This document shows positions 1-12,528 of a stretch of 26,955 nt of DNA, piece after piece. The DNA comes from a virus. The stretch covers positions 1 to 26,955 of IMG/VR virus record IMGVR_UViG_3300042503_002310; one strand, written 5' to 3'. The notes below the pieces were generated by a model, which did no database searches, was not told the DNA's origin, and saw only the letters and a program-made list of their open reading frames with translations. Each line of letters begins with the position of its first letter. Within the stretch, counting starts at the first letter, position 1. Made by a program: the position numbers and the translations under genes.

Positions 1-540
1 CTTTGTTCCGGCCGTTACGGGATTAGCTATATGAACATAAGGGAAGTTGGACGGAAACAAAACTACGCTTCCTGCTTTTGGTTTAATCGTGACACCAAAA
101 AATGGGAATTCCAATTCTCCCCCAGCTTCTGGTTCTTCTAAAAATGCCACAATACTAATTATCCTGCTATTTGCTGGAGAGTGGTCATAATGAGAGTGGT
201 ATTCAGCACCGCCAGAATACTTGAGAAGCCTCCAACCTTCGTACCCTGATGTAAAAACAAGAAATTCTTTTCTGTAGTCTTCAAGAATTTCATTGATGAT
301 TGCATTTGATATTTTTTTAAATTGATTCCCTAATTCGGAAGTTGATTTTTCCAAATGTCCAATCTCTGCCTCTGAAGATGTTCTGTGATTTCCCACCGCT
401 CCAGCGCCAACAGAAGAATTTTTCCAACTTATCTCAGACCAGTCGTTAGAAATTTCTGAATTGACGTTTTTTATAAAATCGCGTGCGTCGAAAGCATCTT
501 CATACAGATTTATGCATGTAGCCAGTTCTTGAACTTTCAT
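1..540 (-). CDS. 2OG-Fe(II) oxygenase, prolyl 4-hydroxylase-like (partial)
   Basis: This leftward gene starts at ATG 540-538 and runs off the window edge, so only 180 residues are visible and the C-terminus is missing. Members of this family use Fe(II), 2-oxoglutarate and O2 to hydroxylate proteins or small molecules. The core signature is present: YHSHYDH supplies the HxD metal ligands (H117, D119), GGELEFP follows, and VHIANPVTAGTK supplies the distal His (H170) with Lys (K180) ten residues later. That is the same His-to-Lys spacing as in prolyl 4-hydroxylases. The ATG overlaps the next upstream stop as ATGA (537-540), so it is translationally coupled to the 129-aa gene and sits at the distal end of the tail-fibre operon. 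That position suggests a virion protein, perhaps a collagen-like fibre, as substrate, but this is inference. The fold call is strong; the substrate is unknown. Confidence 0.85.
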   Translation of the reverse strand, partial: MKVQELATCINLYEDAFDARDFIKNVNSEISNDWSEISWKNSSVGAGAVGNHRTSSEAEIGHLEKSTSELGNQFKKISNAIINEILEDYRKEFLVFTSGYEGWRLLKYSGGAEYHSHYDHSPANSRIISIVAFLEEPEAGGELEFPFFGVTIKPKAGSVVLFPSNFPYVHIANPVTAGTK

Positions 541-926
541 TTTTTTTCTTCAATCGTGTCTAAGACGACTTCTTCGCCGTTTATGAATAACCTTATCGTC
601 TTGCTTTCGTGACCAGAAATGCGAGGCCTAAACTTTAGCGAATGTTTTTCTTGTATTTTTGGAAGATGTTTTTCTTCGTTTATCAGAAGATATGAATTTT
701 CAAAAATTTCGGTGAATTCATCAACCAAATCTAGAACCCATATTTTGCCTGATTCATAAAAATTATTGTATTCGCATTTTTTTTCTGACGGTTCGCAAAC
801 CACCTGAACAGCGTCATCATCAGAAAGCCTGATTTCAAGCATAAATAGTTTTGCCAATTCTTCAGCTTTTGTTTTTACTTCTCTATTCTCAAAATCATTA
901 CGAGGAACAGATATGTATCTTTTCAT
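537..926 (-). CDS. hypothetical protein (129 aa)
   Basis: I do not recognise this protein. It is soluble and charged, with no signal peptide or membrane segment. The N-terminal half is helical and acidic (EELAKLFMLEIRLSDDDAV), followed by a Cys-containing stretch (VVCEPSEKKC) and a lysine-rich C-terminus. Its ATG (926-924) overlaps the stop of the upstream 77-aa gene as TAATG, and its own stop overlaps the oxygenase start as ATGA, so it is coupled to both. Its place between the last fibre genes and the oxygenase makes a tail-assembly or modification accessory role possible, but nothing in the sequence identifies one. Confidence 0.7.
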   Translation of the reverse strand: MKRYISVPRNDFENREVKTKAEELAKLFMLEIRLSDDDAVQVVCEPSEKKCEYNNFYESGKIWVLDLVDEFTEIFENSYLLINEEKHLPKIQEKHSLKFRPRISGHESKTIRLFINGEEVVLDTIEEKK

Positions 927-1159
927 TACGTAAGTTGATTCTTTTTTTCTTCTAGAGTGCTTATCAAGTTGATGTAATGAACAACACGTCCAGAGGGTTC
1001 ATCCATATTAAGAGGAGTATCCCACTCAGTTTCATCGAATGTCTCAGGCTCAATACCAAGCTGAATCAGTAATGCGTAAAGTTGGAAACGCGCTGAGTTC
1101 AGCTCTACGTCAACTAGTCTTAGTTTGTCTATTGTTCTTAGGTTGTCAAATAGTCCCAT
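926..1159 (-). CDS. hypothetical small protein (77 aa)
   Basis: A 77-residue, mostly helical protein beginning MGLFDNLRTIDKL, with no membrane segment. I do not recognise the family. It starts at ATG 1159-1157, preceded in the leftward direction by AGGAGA a few bases upstream, which is a good ribosome-binding site. It lies 9 bases downstream of the 449-aa fibre gene and overlaps the next gene by one base (TAATG). The C-terminal half reads as an amphipathic helix (INLISTLEEKKNQLT). Small helical proteins next to fibres often act as assembly factors; that reading here is from position only. Confidence 0.65.
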   Translation of the reverse strand: MGLFDNLRTIDKLRLVDVELNSARFQLYALLIQLGIEPETFDETEWDTPLNMDEPSGRVVHYINLISTLEEKKNQLT

Positions 1160-1168
1160 TTTTTTCTC

Positions 1169-2518
1169 CTATTGGTTGAGTATTATGTATGTCGAGCCGT
1201 TAGATGCAGAAAAAGTATCTGCTTCTGCAGTTGTTCCTGCACGAACATCATAGTTTAGCCCACTTGGGGTCTGCTCTGTAATTATGATGATTGCACCGCC
1301 ACCGCCTGCGCCGCCCCTTTTACCAGTGCCACCCGTTACTGCGGGGGAACCAGTTCCGCCTGCTCCGCCTGCTCCGCCTGCTCCGCCTGCATAATGGGGA
1401 CCAGGAGTACAGCAAGGCGCATGAATGGTTGCAGAGTGATTATGTGAAGTATGAGGCGCGTGAATTACTGCCGAGTGGTTGTGAGTGTGATTATGGTGAT
1501 AAGCGGCGGTTATTTTGTCTCCACCATAGTGGGCATGTCCGCCATGTGTATGTGGTTCATGAATGGTCGCAGAATGGTTATGTGAAGTATGCGGTGCATG
1601 AATTACTGCTGAGTGATGATGATGGTCTGTATATCCAGGGGCGGCAGCTCCAGTGGAACCGGTAGAACCGTTTGGTCCAGCTGGGGACGTAGTTCCAACT
1701 GAACCAGCAGCACCGACCATGCCAATGGACATAATTGTCCCTGTACCAACAATAGTTTTTGCGATTATTCCTACGGTTCCTCCGCCTGCGCCACCTGTTC
1801 CTCCAGCACCCCCAGAAGCAGCAATTGGCGTGGTTGGTGCGGAGCCAGCACTTCCGGTATTGCCCGTAGCTCCACGTCCTCCTGGAGTGCCGGCGGATGT
1901 TGCGTTAGGAGGCCATGCTCCATTGCTTCCAGCAGAACCTGCGCTTCCTGCTTTGTTGGGCCACGTATTCGTGAACCCTGGTGAGTTAGGGCCGTTCGTG
2001 TACGACGTAGGCGTGGCGCCAACAGTTCCTGTAGTTCCACTTGAACCACCTGCTATCAAAACCGGAGTAATACTTCCGTATACCGCATCGAAGGAAACAC
2101 CGGTCAACGATTCGACTCTTCTAACCAAAAAATCCGGCAAAGCAGAAACACCAGGACTTGTTCCTCCCCCGCCTTGTCCACCTATTCTATAGGAAATAGC
2201 TGAAGACATATTTCCAGCCAACGTTCCGGTGGACATAGCAGTGCCGTGAGAAGAAAGTGTTCCATTGGTGGAGCCAGGGGTGTTTCCGGTGACCGCTCCA
2301 ATTCCAACTACACCATTAATTGTTGCTGTGTCTTTAACAAAAATACGGAAACCGTTGGTCAGCAAAACGTTACCGAGTGGGACATTCAGGGTGTTGTAAT
2401 ACCTGTCGGACGTAAGGGTGACTGTTCCGCTGATTGTGACGTCCCCATGCATTCCTGTTCCGTAGATAGCATCATTTCCGGTACGGGATGCACTCGGTTC
2501 AATTCTTGAAATAGGCAT
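1169..2518 (-). CDS. glycine-rich, histidine-rich tail fibre protein (449 aa)
   Basis: A putative virion fibre or adhesin. The N-terminal part (about residues 17-75) carries a module, NDAIYGTGMHGDVTISGTV and then NGFRIFVKDT, that recurs in the next gene upstream (GADAVYGTGADGNAVLDGT, NGYRIFVKGT), so the two are paralogous. Most of the remainder is Gly/Ala/Ser/Thr-rich low-complexity sequence. Residues about 295-372 hold a histidine-rich insert made of two near-identical units (HNHSAVIHAPHTSHNHS and a copy) with many His-x-His pairs. In T4-type fibres such pairs coordinate metal ions along the trimer axis. The C-terminus (GGAIIIITEQTPSGLNYDVRAG) resembles the end of the 254-aa neighbour (GGVVLVISSSAALPAGITVDVSG). 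It starts at ATG 2518-2516, two bases after the upstream stop. The fibre role is well supported by context; the receptor is unknown. Confidence 0.75.
   Translation of the reverse strand: MPISRIEPSASRTGNDAIYGTGMHGDVTISGTVTLTSDRYYNTLNVPLGNVLLTNGFRIFVKDTATINGVVGIGAVTGNTPGSTNGTLSSHGTAMSTGTLAGNMSSAISYRIGGQGGGGTSPGVSALPDFLVRRVESLTGVSFDAVYGSITPVLIAGGSSGTTGTVGATPTSYTNGPNSPGFTNTWPNKAGSAGSAGSNGAWPPNATSAGTPGGRGATGNTGSAGSAPTTPIAASGGAGGTGGAGGGTVGIIAKTIVGTGTIMSIGMVGAAGSVGTTSPAGPNGSTGSTGAAAPGYTDHHHHSAVIHAPHTSHNHSATIHEPHTHGGHAHYGGDKITAAYHHNHTHNHSAVIHAPHTSHNHSATIHAPCCTPGPHYAGGAGGAGGAGGTGSPAVTGGTGKRGGAGGGGAIIIITEQTPSGLNYDVRAGTTAEADTFSASNGSTYIILNQ
1420..1626 (-). repeat. two direct repeats encoding the His-rich unit
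   Basis: Two similar blocks of about 70 bp begin at 1420 (catgaatggttgcag on the + strand) and at 1558 (catgaatggtcgcag), a period of 138 bp. They differ by scattered substitutions only. On the minus strand they encode the duplicated histidine-rich unit of the 449-aa fibre protein. The divergence indicates an older in-frame duplication that has been kept. Confidence 0.75.
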
Positions 2519-2519
2519 A

Positions 2520-3284
2520 TCACACTCGCTGCATGTAGTAATGAGTACCTGGGTTTTGGCCAGATACGTCCACAGTGATTCCTGCAGGGAGAGCGGCTGA
2601 TGATGAAATTACGAGAACAACCCCACCACCCGCTGGTGCTGTTGCGGGAGCTTTAATGTAAGCGGTTCCAGATGCTGGGCCAGCAATGTAGCGAGCAGCA
2701 ACTATGACTACTCCGCCTCCGACCTGACCGACTCCGCCTGCTCCTCCCCGGAGAAATGTTGGTCCACCCGACGCGGTGATTGAATATCCAGTTATCGCTT
2801 GATGCGGGATTTGGAAATACTCAGCTCCACCTAGCGCTGCAGTGGGAGCAGTCGCTGCATAGCCGGTTGCGGAACCACCAAGTGAGTGAGACACTGCGCT
2901 AATTAGTCCGCCACCTTGAGCTATTGAGCCTGCTGTTGAATACCCAGTATTAAACCCAATTGTTGAGTCCGTACCCATAAACCTCAAGGTTCCTTTAACG
3001 AAGATTCGATACCCATTTGGCGCAAGACGACAGCTTGTGTTTATTGTTAAATCGTTGAAGTTTATGTCGCGCGTCATAGAGTAAACGCTTGCAGATGGAG
3101 CCATGCTCAAAATAGTGGTGGTTCCGTCCAGTACTGCATTACCGTCAGCGCCAGTTCCATAAACAGCGTCAGCACCTTCGTTGTAATAGGAGACCCAAAC
3201 AGTTCCGTCCCACTGCCAGCTCTTAGAGCCAACAGTAAAGATTTGGTTTACATATGGAGAAGAAGGAAAAGTAATCGCCGTCAT
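2520..3284 (-). CDS. tail fibre protein, glycine-rich (254 aa)
   Basis: A putative fibre protein paralogous to its downstream neighbour. The N-terminus (residues 5-33) has a module read as FPSSPxxNQxF...WQWDGTVW. The same module opens the collagen-like 366-aa fibre (FPNSPATNT...WKYDGEKW), so it may be a shared virion-attachment or capping element. Residues about 37-100 match the DAVYGTG / NGYRIFVKGT module of the 449-aa protein. The rest is Gly/Ala-rich with small beta-strand segments (GGGVVIVAARYIAG). No signal peptide or membrane segment is seen. Start ATG 3284-3282 overlaps the upstream stop by one base (TAATG). Function is inferred from composition, module sharing and operon position. Confidence 0.7.
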   Translation of the reverse strand: MTAITFPSSPYVNQIFTVGSKSWQWDGTVWVSYYNEGADAVYGTGADGNAVLDGTTTILSMAPSASVYSMTRDINFNDLTINTSCRLAPNGYRIFVKGTLRFMGTDSTIGFNTGYSTAGSIAQGGGLISAVSHSLGGSATGYAATAPTAALGGAEYFQIPHQAITGYSITASGGPTFLRGGAGGVGQVGGGVVIVAARYIAGPASGTAYIKAPATAPAGGGVVLVISSSAALPAGITVDVSGQNPGTHYYMQRV

Positions 3285-3514
3285 TAAGAACCACCAATAA
3301 TTGCGTTTATTTCTTCTTCTGTTAGACCTAGTGCGCTTAGTTTTTCTGAAGCAGACTCTCTTGCTTGTAAGCGTGATTGAGCCCGTTCTTCAATAGATTC
3401 ATCACGATTTTCAAGTAACGCAGAAATTTCTTCTGCTGTTAATTCCCGTGTAATTGTTTCTCCCGTAATCGCATCATGAAATGAGCCATAGTATTTTTCT
3501 TGTTCATTGCTCAT
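3284..3514 (-). CDS. small acidic helical protein, possible fibre-assembly chaperone (76 aa)
   Basis: A 76-residue, highly charged, predicted all-helical protein. It contains ELTAEEISALLENRDESIEE and ends ALGLTEEEINAIIGGS, a helix-turn-helix-like tail often seen on short chaperone-type phage proteins encoded among fibre genes. It is coupled to the next gene (TAATG at 3286-3282) and lies 5 bases beyond the collagen-like fibre gene. Alternation with fibre genes, as with the 116-aa chaperone-like gene at 5474-5824, suggests a dedicated assembly factor. The family assignment is not certain. Confidence 0.6.
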   Translation of the reverse strand: MSNEQEKYYGSFHDAITGETITRELTAEEISALLENRDESIEERAQSRLQARESASEKLSALGLTEEEINAIIGGS

Positions 3515-3519
3515 TTTTA

Positions 3520-4620
3520 TTACCTATACCCATAGATTTTAATTTTTCCACCAGAATAACCACCACTGATTGTAAAACCAGTCTGTGAAGCAGCGTTTGT
3601 ATCCATGCCAACAGAAGTGCTTCCAACATCAAATGTTGAATATTGAGAAGAAACAGTTGTTCTTGCTGAAAGAAAAGGATTCACTATGTCAAGGACCATA
3701 GACCCGACTCCAGAAGAAGGTGCTTGAGCAATAAGTATTCCATTGCTTGTGGCTTGTGCATATACGTACAGACTAAACCCAGCCATGTTTTCTATTGCAT
3801 TGTCGCTGTAGTTGTAAGTAGAACCGCTTGAATTGTTAAATTTTATGTAGTAATACCCTGGGTAGCCAGCAGTAAAAGAAACACCAGAAATTACTATTCT
3901 GTAGTTTTCGTAAGTGCTGCTAAAGCAGTTGCTTACCGTTACCGTAGAAACGCTTGAACCAATTGTCGTACTGCTTATATATACAAGACCAGAGTTTCCT
4001 ACGGCGCTACCACCAGCAAACTGTTGCCAAGCCGAGCCACCATAGACATACAAAAGGTCGGTATCTGTCTCATAAATCGTCTGACCTTCCCACGGTGAAG
4101 TTGGGCGAGTCGATGAAGTAGCCTGCATTGGCGACATAGAACCGCCACCCAATTCAACCCATGCCGAGTTGTAGTAGATGTAAGAAGCACCAGTAGATGT
4201 ATCAAACCATATTTCTCCTGCAGAAGGAGAAGATGGTGCGGTTGCAGAGCTTGTTAGAGGTGCGCCAGCTCCAGTAGGACCTGTGGCCCCCGTAGCACCA
4301 GTAACACCTGACGGCCCGGTCGCACCGGCAGGCCCGGTCGCACCGGCAGGCCCAGTTGCACCCGTAGGTCCTGCCACTGTTGAATCGGCACCCGTAGCTC
4401 CAGTTGGTCCGGTAGGTCCGGTAGGTCCAGTTGGCCCAGTTAAGCCTGTCGGTCCAGTTGCACCAGTAACACCTGTTGGTCCAGTCGCCCCAGTCGCTCC
4501 AATAGGCCCAGAAAGGTCTGCATAGATGGCAATCCATTTTTCTCCGTCATACTTCCAGGTCTTGCCTGAAGATGTGTGAAGAGTGTTTGTTGCTGGAGAG
4601 TTTGGAAAGTCAATAGCCAT
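3520..4620 (-). CDS. collagen-like tail fibre protein (366 aa)
   Basis: The protein opens with the short FPxSP...WKYDGEKW module (residues 4-33) and then has an uninterrupted Gly-X-Y collagen-like region (about 37-118) built mainly of GPT, GAT and GPA triplets. Two copies of a second module follow (about 124-158 and 168-203), with pattern P-x-S-P-x-x-G-x-x-W-x-D/E and then YIYY...WVE; the second copy is degenerate. The C-terminal 160 residues are Ser/Tyr-rich beta-type sequence ([27 protein letters not shown]), probably the trimeric receptor-binding tip. Such collagen-like stalks are known in phage fibres. Thr occupies most Y positions, which makes O-glycosylation possible. It lies two bases after the collar-fibre gene stop. 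ATG 4620-4618 is the natural start. Confidence 0.85.
   Translation of the reverse strand: MAIDFPNSPATNTLHTSSGKTWKYDGEKWIAIYADLSGPIGATGATGPTGVTGATGPTGLTGPTGPTGPTGPTGATGADSTVAGPTGATGPAGATGPAGATGPSGVTGATGATGPTGAGAPLTSSATAPSSPSAGEIWFDTSTGASYIYYNSAWVELGGGSMSPMQATSSTRPTSPWEGQTIYETDTDLLYVYGGSAWQQFAGGSAVGNSGLVYISSTTIGSSVSTVTVSNCFSSTYENYRIVISGVSFTAGYPGYYYIKFNNSSGSTYNYSDNAIENMAGFSLYVYAQATSNGILIAQAPSSGVGSMVLDIVNPFLSARTTVSSQYSTFDVGSTSVGMDTNAASQTGFTISGGYSGGKIKIYGYR
4313..4353 (-). repeat. perfect 18-bp tandem duplication in a collagen coding region
   Basis: The 18-mer ggcccggtcgcaccggca occurs twice back to back (4313-4330 and 4331-4348), and its first five bases begin a third copy. It encodes the hexapeptide GPAGAT. 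Elsewhere in the collagen-like regions repeated triplets use different synonymous codons, so this exact copy looks like a recent slippage or recombination event that changed fibre length by six residues. Confidence 0.8.
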
Positions 4621-4622
4621 AA

Positions 4623-5471
4623 TCAGTACTTAATGATGTAGTTGAGTGCGAGGAATGGGTTCATCAAGGCAAGTGCAGTGTTTGTAAATCCACCGTTACC
4701 AGTTGCGTCAGTGCTCGGCGCTCCCGAATCTGCCGATGGTCCACCTGAGGTATTATTGGAAGGACCACCCGAACTAGCAGTGTGTCCGTGGTTTGCGTTA
4801 TGGGAATGGTCCACCGATGCACCGCCTGTGCCAAAGCCGTGGTTGTGCGTAGCGCTTTGACCATCGGTGAAAATAGTCGCTTGGTTTGCTGCTGTCGAAA
4901 CAACAGCACGGTTCGTACCCGCAGTTGCAATTAAACCACGAGGAATGTTGTGTGCATGGTCCCCGCTTGCGTTGTTGGTTGTTCCTGAGTGTGAATGGTC
5001 TGCGGAATGTCCAGCAGTATTAAAGTTATTTCCATCAACAGTTATTGCATGCGTATGATTACTAAGAGTATGGGTGTGACTACCAAGGGTATGCGTGTGT
5101 GCGCTAAGAGTATGGGTATGTGTTGGAAGATTTCCAGAAGCAATAACTACCGTTTCAGCACCACTTTTTGCAGCAAGCGCTCGTGCGGTCAACCCTGAGC
5201 CACTACCTACTCCAATAATTGCTCTACCCATTGGGTCGGGGAGACCAAAAGTAGAACCGTCTCCAGCACCATATGTAGTACCTATTACTGCAAAAAGATT
5301 TGCATATGTCGTCCTGCTCGGAGTTTGACCATTACACAGCAGCCAACCGTCTGGGGCAGTAGCACCAGCGTATGGCATCAATGCGCCAACAGGAATTAAT
5401 GGGTAGCCGCCAACAGCATTGTCGTCAGCAACAGAAATTCCTTCTTTAACTGTAAATCTTGTTCTTGCCAT
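4623..5471 (-). CDS. tail collar fibre protein (phage Tail_Collar domain, 282 aa)
   Basis: A short-fibre or collar protein. Residues about 24-90 ([40 protein letters not shown], then [19 protein letters not shown]) are a clear match to the phage tail-collar domain, also found in microcystin-dependent proteins and T4 gp12-type short fibres. The C-terminus [13 protein letters not shown] is characteristic of this group. Between them lies a region with nine His-x-His motifs (four regularly spaced HTH at 118, 125, 132 and 139, then HSH, HAH, HNH, HSH and HGH). In T4 fibres this kind of motif binds metal ions on the trimer axis. It starts at ATG 5471-5469, two bases after the chaperone-like gene. 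Domain identity is strong; receptor-binding versus structural role is open. Confidence 0.9.
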   Translation of the reverse strand: MARTRFTVKEGISVADDNAVGGYPLIPVGALMPYAGATAPDGWLLCNGQTPSRTTYANLFAVIGTTYGAGDGSTFGLPDPMGRAIIGVGSGSGLTARALAAKSGAETVVIASGNLPTHTHTLSAHTHTLGSHTHTLSNHTHAITVDGNNFNTAGHSADHSHSGTTNNASGDHAHNIPRGLIATAGTNRAVVSTAANQATIFTDGQSATHNHGFGTGGASVDHSHNANHGHTASSGGPSNNTSGGPSADSGAPSTDATGNGGFTNTALALMNPFLALNYIIKY

Positions 5472-5473
5472 TT

Positions 5474-5824
5474 TTATTCTTCATCCTCTTCTTCATGGTG
5501 GTGAGGTGCTCCCCAAGGGGTTGCGCCAGCACTTAGGTCCCAGTTATCCCAAGACGAAGGACGACCTGTTGCTGGAGGAATAGGAAGTTGAAGAGTGTTT
5601 TCTAAAGGCAAAGATACGAGAGACGTTATATCTCTCATTTCTTGTCTCCATATGCGCCAGTCGTTTTTGATTTCTTCAGACAATGGGCAGTCTGGCATTT
5701 GTGTCCAGTCTGATTCTTTTAAGAGAACATCACGCATTTCACGTAATGCCATTAGAAGTTCTTCTTGTGTTGTTGCTGCTTTTTGAATTGTGTCAAGAGG
5801 CCAGTAGTAAAGTTGAATCAACAT
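5474..5824 (-). CDS. phage tail assembly chaperone-like protein (116 aa)
   Basis: Residues about 25-70 (LREMRDVLLKESDWTQMPDC, then SEEIKNDWRIWRQEMRDI) match the pattern of phage tail/fibre assembly chaperones of the Phage_tail_APC type: an Arg-rich helix, then S/T-DWTQ, a proline-containing loop and a W..YRQ/WRQ-xLRDI helix. These proteins help neighbouring fibres fold or trimerise and are not normally in the virion. The C-terminus is Pro/Trp-rich and ends in a very acidic, His-containing tail (HHHEEEDEE). It sits between the 1128-aa collagen-like fibre (2-base gap) and the collar fibre (2-base gap), which fits a chaperone for one or both. Confidence 0.75.
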   Translation of the reverse strand: MLIQLYYWPLDTIQKAATTQEELLMALREMRDVLLKESDWTQMPDCPLSEEIKNDWRIWRQEMRDITSLVSLPLENTLQLPIPPATGRPSSWDNWDLSAGATPWGAPHHHEEEDEE

Positions 5825-5826
5825 GT

Positions 5827-10559
<4,733 letters not shown>

Positions 10560-10572
10560 TTGGCCCTCGCTT

Positions 10573-10890
10573 TTAGGTTAAATACACGTACCCTGAAAAA
10601 GGCACGGTAAATAACACGGTTATTTGCGTGTTGCTATCATATTGTACTTCACCAATAACGACAGTTCCCGCAGAATCGACAACCATTACCGAAGGCCTTC
10701 CGCCCAAAGTATGAGTTATTACCCACTCTGATGCGGCAACCGCCTGGTTGTGTATGTATCTTCTCGTGTTTCCTGCATTTGTTGACAGCTTTACGGTTAC
10801 AAGGTTTGGTGCGTCCTGGTCAACTACGACTTTATTTGCAGTATCTTCATTGACTATTACGTTGTTCGGAATACTGTTGGCATCGCTCAC
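10573..10890 (-). CDS. small phage structural protein (105 aa)
   Basis: A beta-rich 105-residue protein. The stretch SEWVITHTLGGRPSVMVVDS with AGTVVIGEVQYDSNTQITV recurs in many phage tail and fibre proteins as a compact C-terminal beta domain. The first 40 residues are polar and hydrophobic alternating (NKVVVDQDAPNLVTVKL), also beta-type. No signal or membrane segment. The start overlaps the upstream 127-aa gene as ATGA (10887-10890). As the second gene of the leftward operon, directly before the fibres, it is most likely a baseplate or tail-tip component. Confidence 0.7.
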   Translation of the reverse strand: MSDANSIPNNVIVNEDTANKVVVDQDAPNLVTVKLSTNAGNTRRYIHNQAVAASEWVITHTLGGRPSVMVVDSAGTVVIGEVQYDSNTQITVLFTVPFSGYVYLT

Positions 10891-11270
10891 CTTGTCACCT
10901 CTGGACTCAGGTTAAATACGCCCTGAAGAACTCTGGTGATGGTCCCATCGGGGTTAACTATCTCAATGTCATATACGCCGCTAGTGTTTACGGAAGCCGT
11001 AACAGACGCACTTACATCTATATATATCTGATTAGGCGCCGTACCTGATGGATTTATCGTCAGCGCTCCGTTTTGGGTGCTTAGTTCTAGGAGAAAATTG
11101 GCGGAGTCAATAGTTCTGCGAACTTGCATTCTTGCTGAATATCCAGACAAGTCAAACGGAATAAACGTATTGCCGGTTGGGTCCGCCGCAAGGTCGGGCT
11201 GCTCAATCTCGATAGAACGCCGAAATGTAGACCCTTGCTGGCACGTCATATTGTAATTGCCGGCTAACAC
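10887..11270 (-). CDS. putative baseplate/tail protein with Ig-like beta fold (127 aa)
   Basis: First gene of the leftward tail module. It begins with GTG (11270-11268), chosen because GGGGAG lies nine bases upstream; a later ATG at codon 8 has no such site. The sequence is beta-rich: QGSTFRRSIEIEQPD, then FDLSGYSARMQVRRTIDSAN, then SGVYDIEIVNPDGTITRVLQ and GVFNLSPEVTR. This layout (a quoted material-property-like strand series ending in GxxxLSPEVTR) is the one seen in small phage proteins with an N-terminal baseplate-upper-protein-like beta domain. It is coupled to the next gene. Structural role likely; precise identity not certain. Confidence 0.7.
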   Translation of the reverse strand: MLAGNYNMTCQQGSTFRRSIEIEQPDLAADPTGNTFIPFDLSGYSARMQVRRTIDSANFLLELSTQNGALTINPSGTAPNQIYIDVSASVTASVNTSGVYDIEIVNPDGTITRVLQGVFNLSPEVTR

Positions 11271-11297
11271 TGACGCAAGCTCCCCAAAAAATCGTGA

Positions 11298-11325
11298 ATT
11301 CTACTTATGATTGTAGATTAAACAA
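11298..11325 (-). promoter_or_regulatory. leftward sigma-70-like promoter of the tail module
   Basis: In the 161-base divergent spacer, the minus strand reads TTGTTT (11325-11320), a 16-base spacer, and TAGAAT (11303-11298). It points at the GTG start at 11270, with GGGGAG between them. On the other strand TAAGAT (11412-11417) lies 14 bases before the glycosyltransferase ATG at 11432 and could be its -10 element, but no good -35 is seen. Predicted from sequence only. Confidence 0.45.
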
Positions 11326-11431
11326 AGCGTTCCTAGCGGCTATTTCCGCCGTATTTAGGCATTTTACTACATTATGGTCTCAAGTTGATGGCACGAAGCT
11401 TTGCTATGTAATAAGATTTGTCCGATTTGTC

Positions 11432-12526
11432 ATGAAAAAACCACAAAAACCTACAGTAGCTTTTTTGACCCACGACTGGTGTTGGGGTACAGACCCTCTT
11501 CAGCCCAACGGCTGTGCGTGGTACAGATGCAAGCTTCCTTCTGACGAGCTAAACAAGCGTGGCTGGTTTACCACTGTTGGTTTTCCTGGTTTTAATGAAA
11601 CTCGTGGATTCGGTCTAGTAGTGGACGAGGGGACGAAAGCCGTCCACGGATGGGACATTATCGTTTTCAAGCTCTTGATGCAAAGAGAAGTTCTTGAAGC
11701 CATGCCTAGGGCTCGGGCTCTGGGCCAAAAAATAGTCGTAGACGTCGATGACTGGTTCGACGGTCTTTCGCCATCTAACAGAGCATACGAAGCAACCGAC
11801 CCGCTAAATAACCCAAACTCTAATCGCGAAATCTATTCACAGATAATAATGCAAGCCGATGCGGTAATCACTTCGACACCATTTCTTTTTGATTACTACG
11901 GTAAAAAACGCGACAACGTTTTTCTTGTAAGAAACGGGATAGATGTAGACCGTTGGTCTAGACAGAAAATTAACACCACCAAGAAGAAAAGAATCGGCTG
12001 GGTTGGGGCTACAGATTGGCGCTCAAATGACCTTGAACAACTCTCGGGATTTATGGGTAAATACATAAAGTCCAATAGGTTATTGTTTCAGCATTCTGGA
12101 CACAACGAAACGGCTCCCCAGGCGAACGACCTTTTGGGCATTCCTGCAGACTCGTTAAGAACAATGCCAATGGTTCCCATTCTTGCTTATCCAATGGTGT
12201 TTAAAAACATAGACATCGGCATAGTTGCACTAAATGATGTCAAATTTAATCACGCAAAGTCTTTCATTAAGGGACTTGAATACGCTGCCGCCGGAATTCC
12301 TTTTGTTTCTTCCTATTCTCCAGAGTATCAATACCTGGCAGATGAAGGAATCGGCCGTATAGCAAAAACAAAAGACGAATGGATTTATCATTTTGACGAA
12401 CTTTTGGACAATAGGAAGCGTCAAGACGATGCTGATGAAAACTACGAAAACTTAAAAAATTTTACTATGGACGTTCGTGGTGACGACTGGGATGCAACAA
12501 TGCGATTCATCAAGGACAAACTTTAG
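11432..12526 (+). CDS. GT-B-type glycosyltransferase (GT4-like, 364 aa)
   Basis: Transfers a sugar from a nucleotide-sugar donor, presumably in the cytoplasm of the infected cell. The N-terminus (VAFLTHDWCWGTDPLQPNG) and IVVDVDDWFDGLSPSN form the first Rossmann half. FLVRNGIDVDRW (about 164-175) is the usual linker of GT4 enzymes. RIGWVGATDWRSNDL and the motif KGLEYAAAGIPFV (about 280), followed by SSYSPEYQYL, give the C-terminal donor-binding half with its conserved Glu. I start it at ATG 11432 (MKKPQKPTVAF) because the family's first beta-strand begins there; an earlier ATG at 11294 would add 46 unrelated residues and overlap the divergent promoter. First gene of a coupled glycan cassette. 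Donor and acceptor unknown. Confidence 0.85.
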   Translation: MKKPQKPTVAFLTHDWCWGTDPLQPNGCAWYRCKLPSDELNKRGWFTTVGFPGFNETRGFGLVVDEGTKAVHGWDIIVFKLLMQREVLEAMPRARALGQKIVVDVDDWFDGLSPSNRAYEATDPLNNPNSNREIYSQIIMQADAVITSTPFLFDYYGKKRDNVFLVRNGIDVDRWSRQKINTTKKKRIGWVGATDWRSNDLEQLSGFMGKYIKSNRLLFQHSGHNETAPQANDLLGIPADSLRTMPMVPILAYPMVFKNIDIGIVALNDVKFNHAKSFIKGLEYAAAGIPFVSSYSPEYQYLADEGIGRIAKTKDEWIYHFDELLDNRKRQDDADENYENLKNFTMDVRGDDWDATMRFIKDKL

Positions 12527-12528
12527 CC

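Noticed and set aside
11294-11431. N-terminal extension of the GT4-like glycosyltransferase
   Set aside because: It would cover the divergent spacer and its promoter; the family fold starts at the ATG at 11432.
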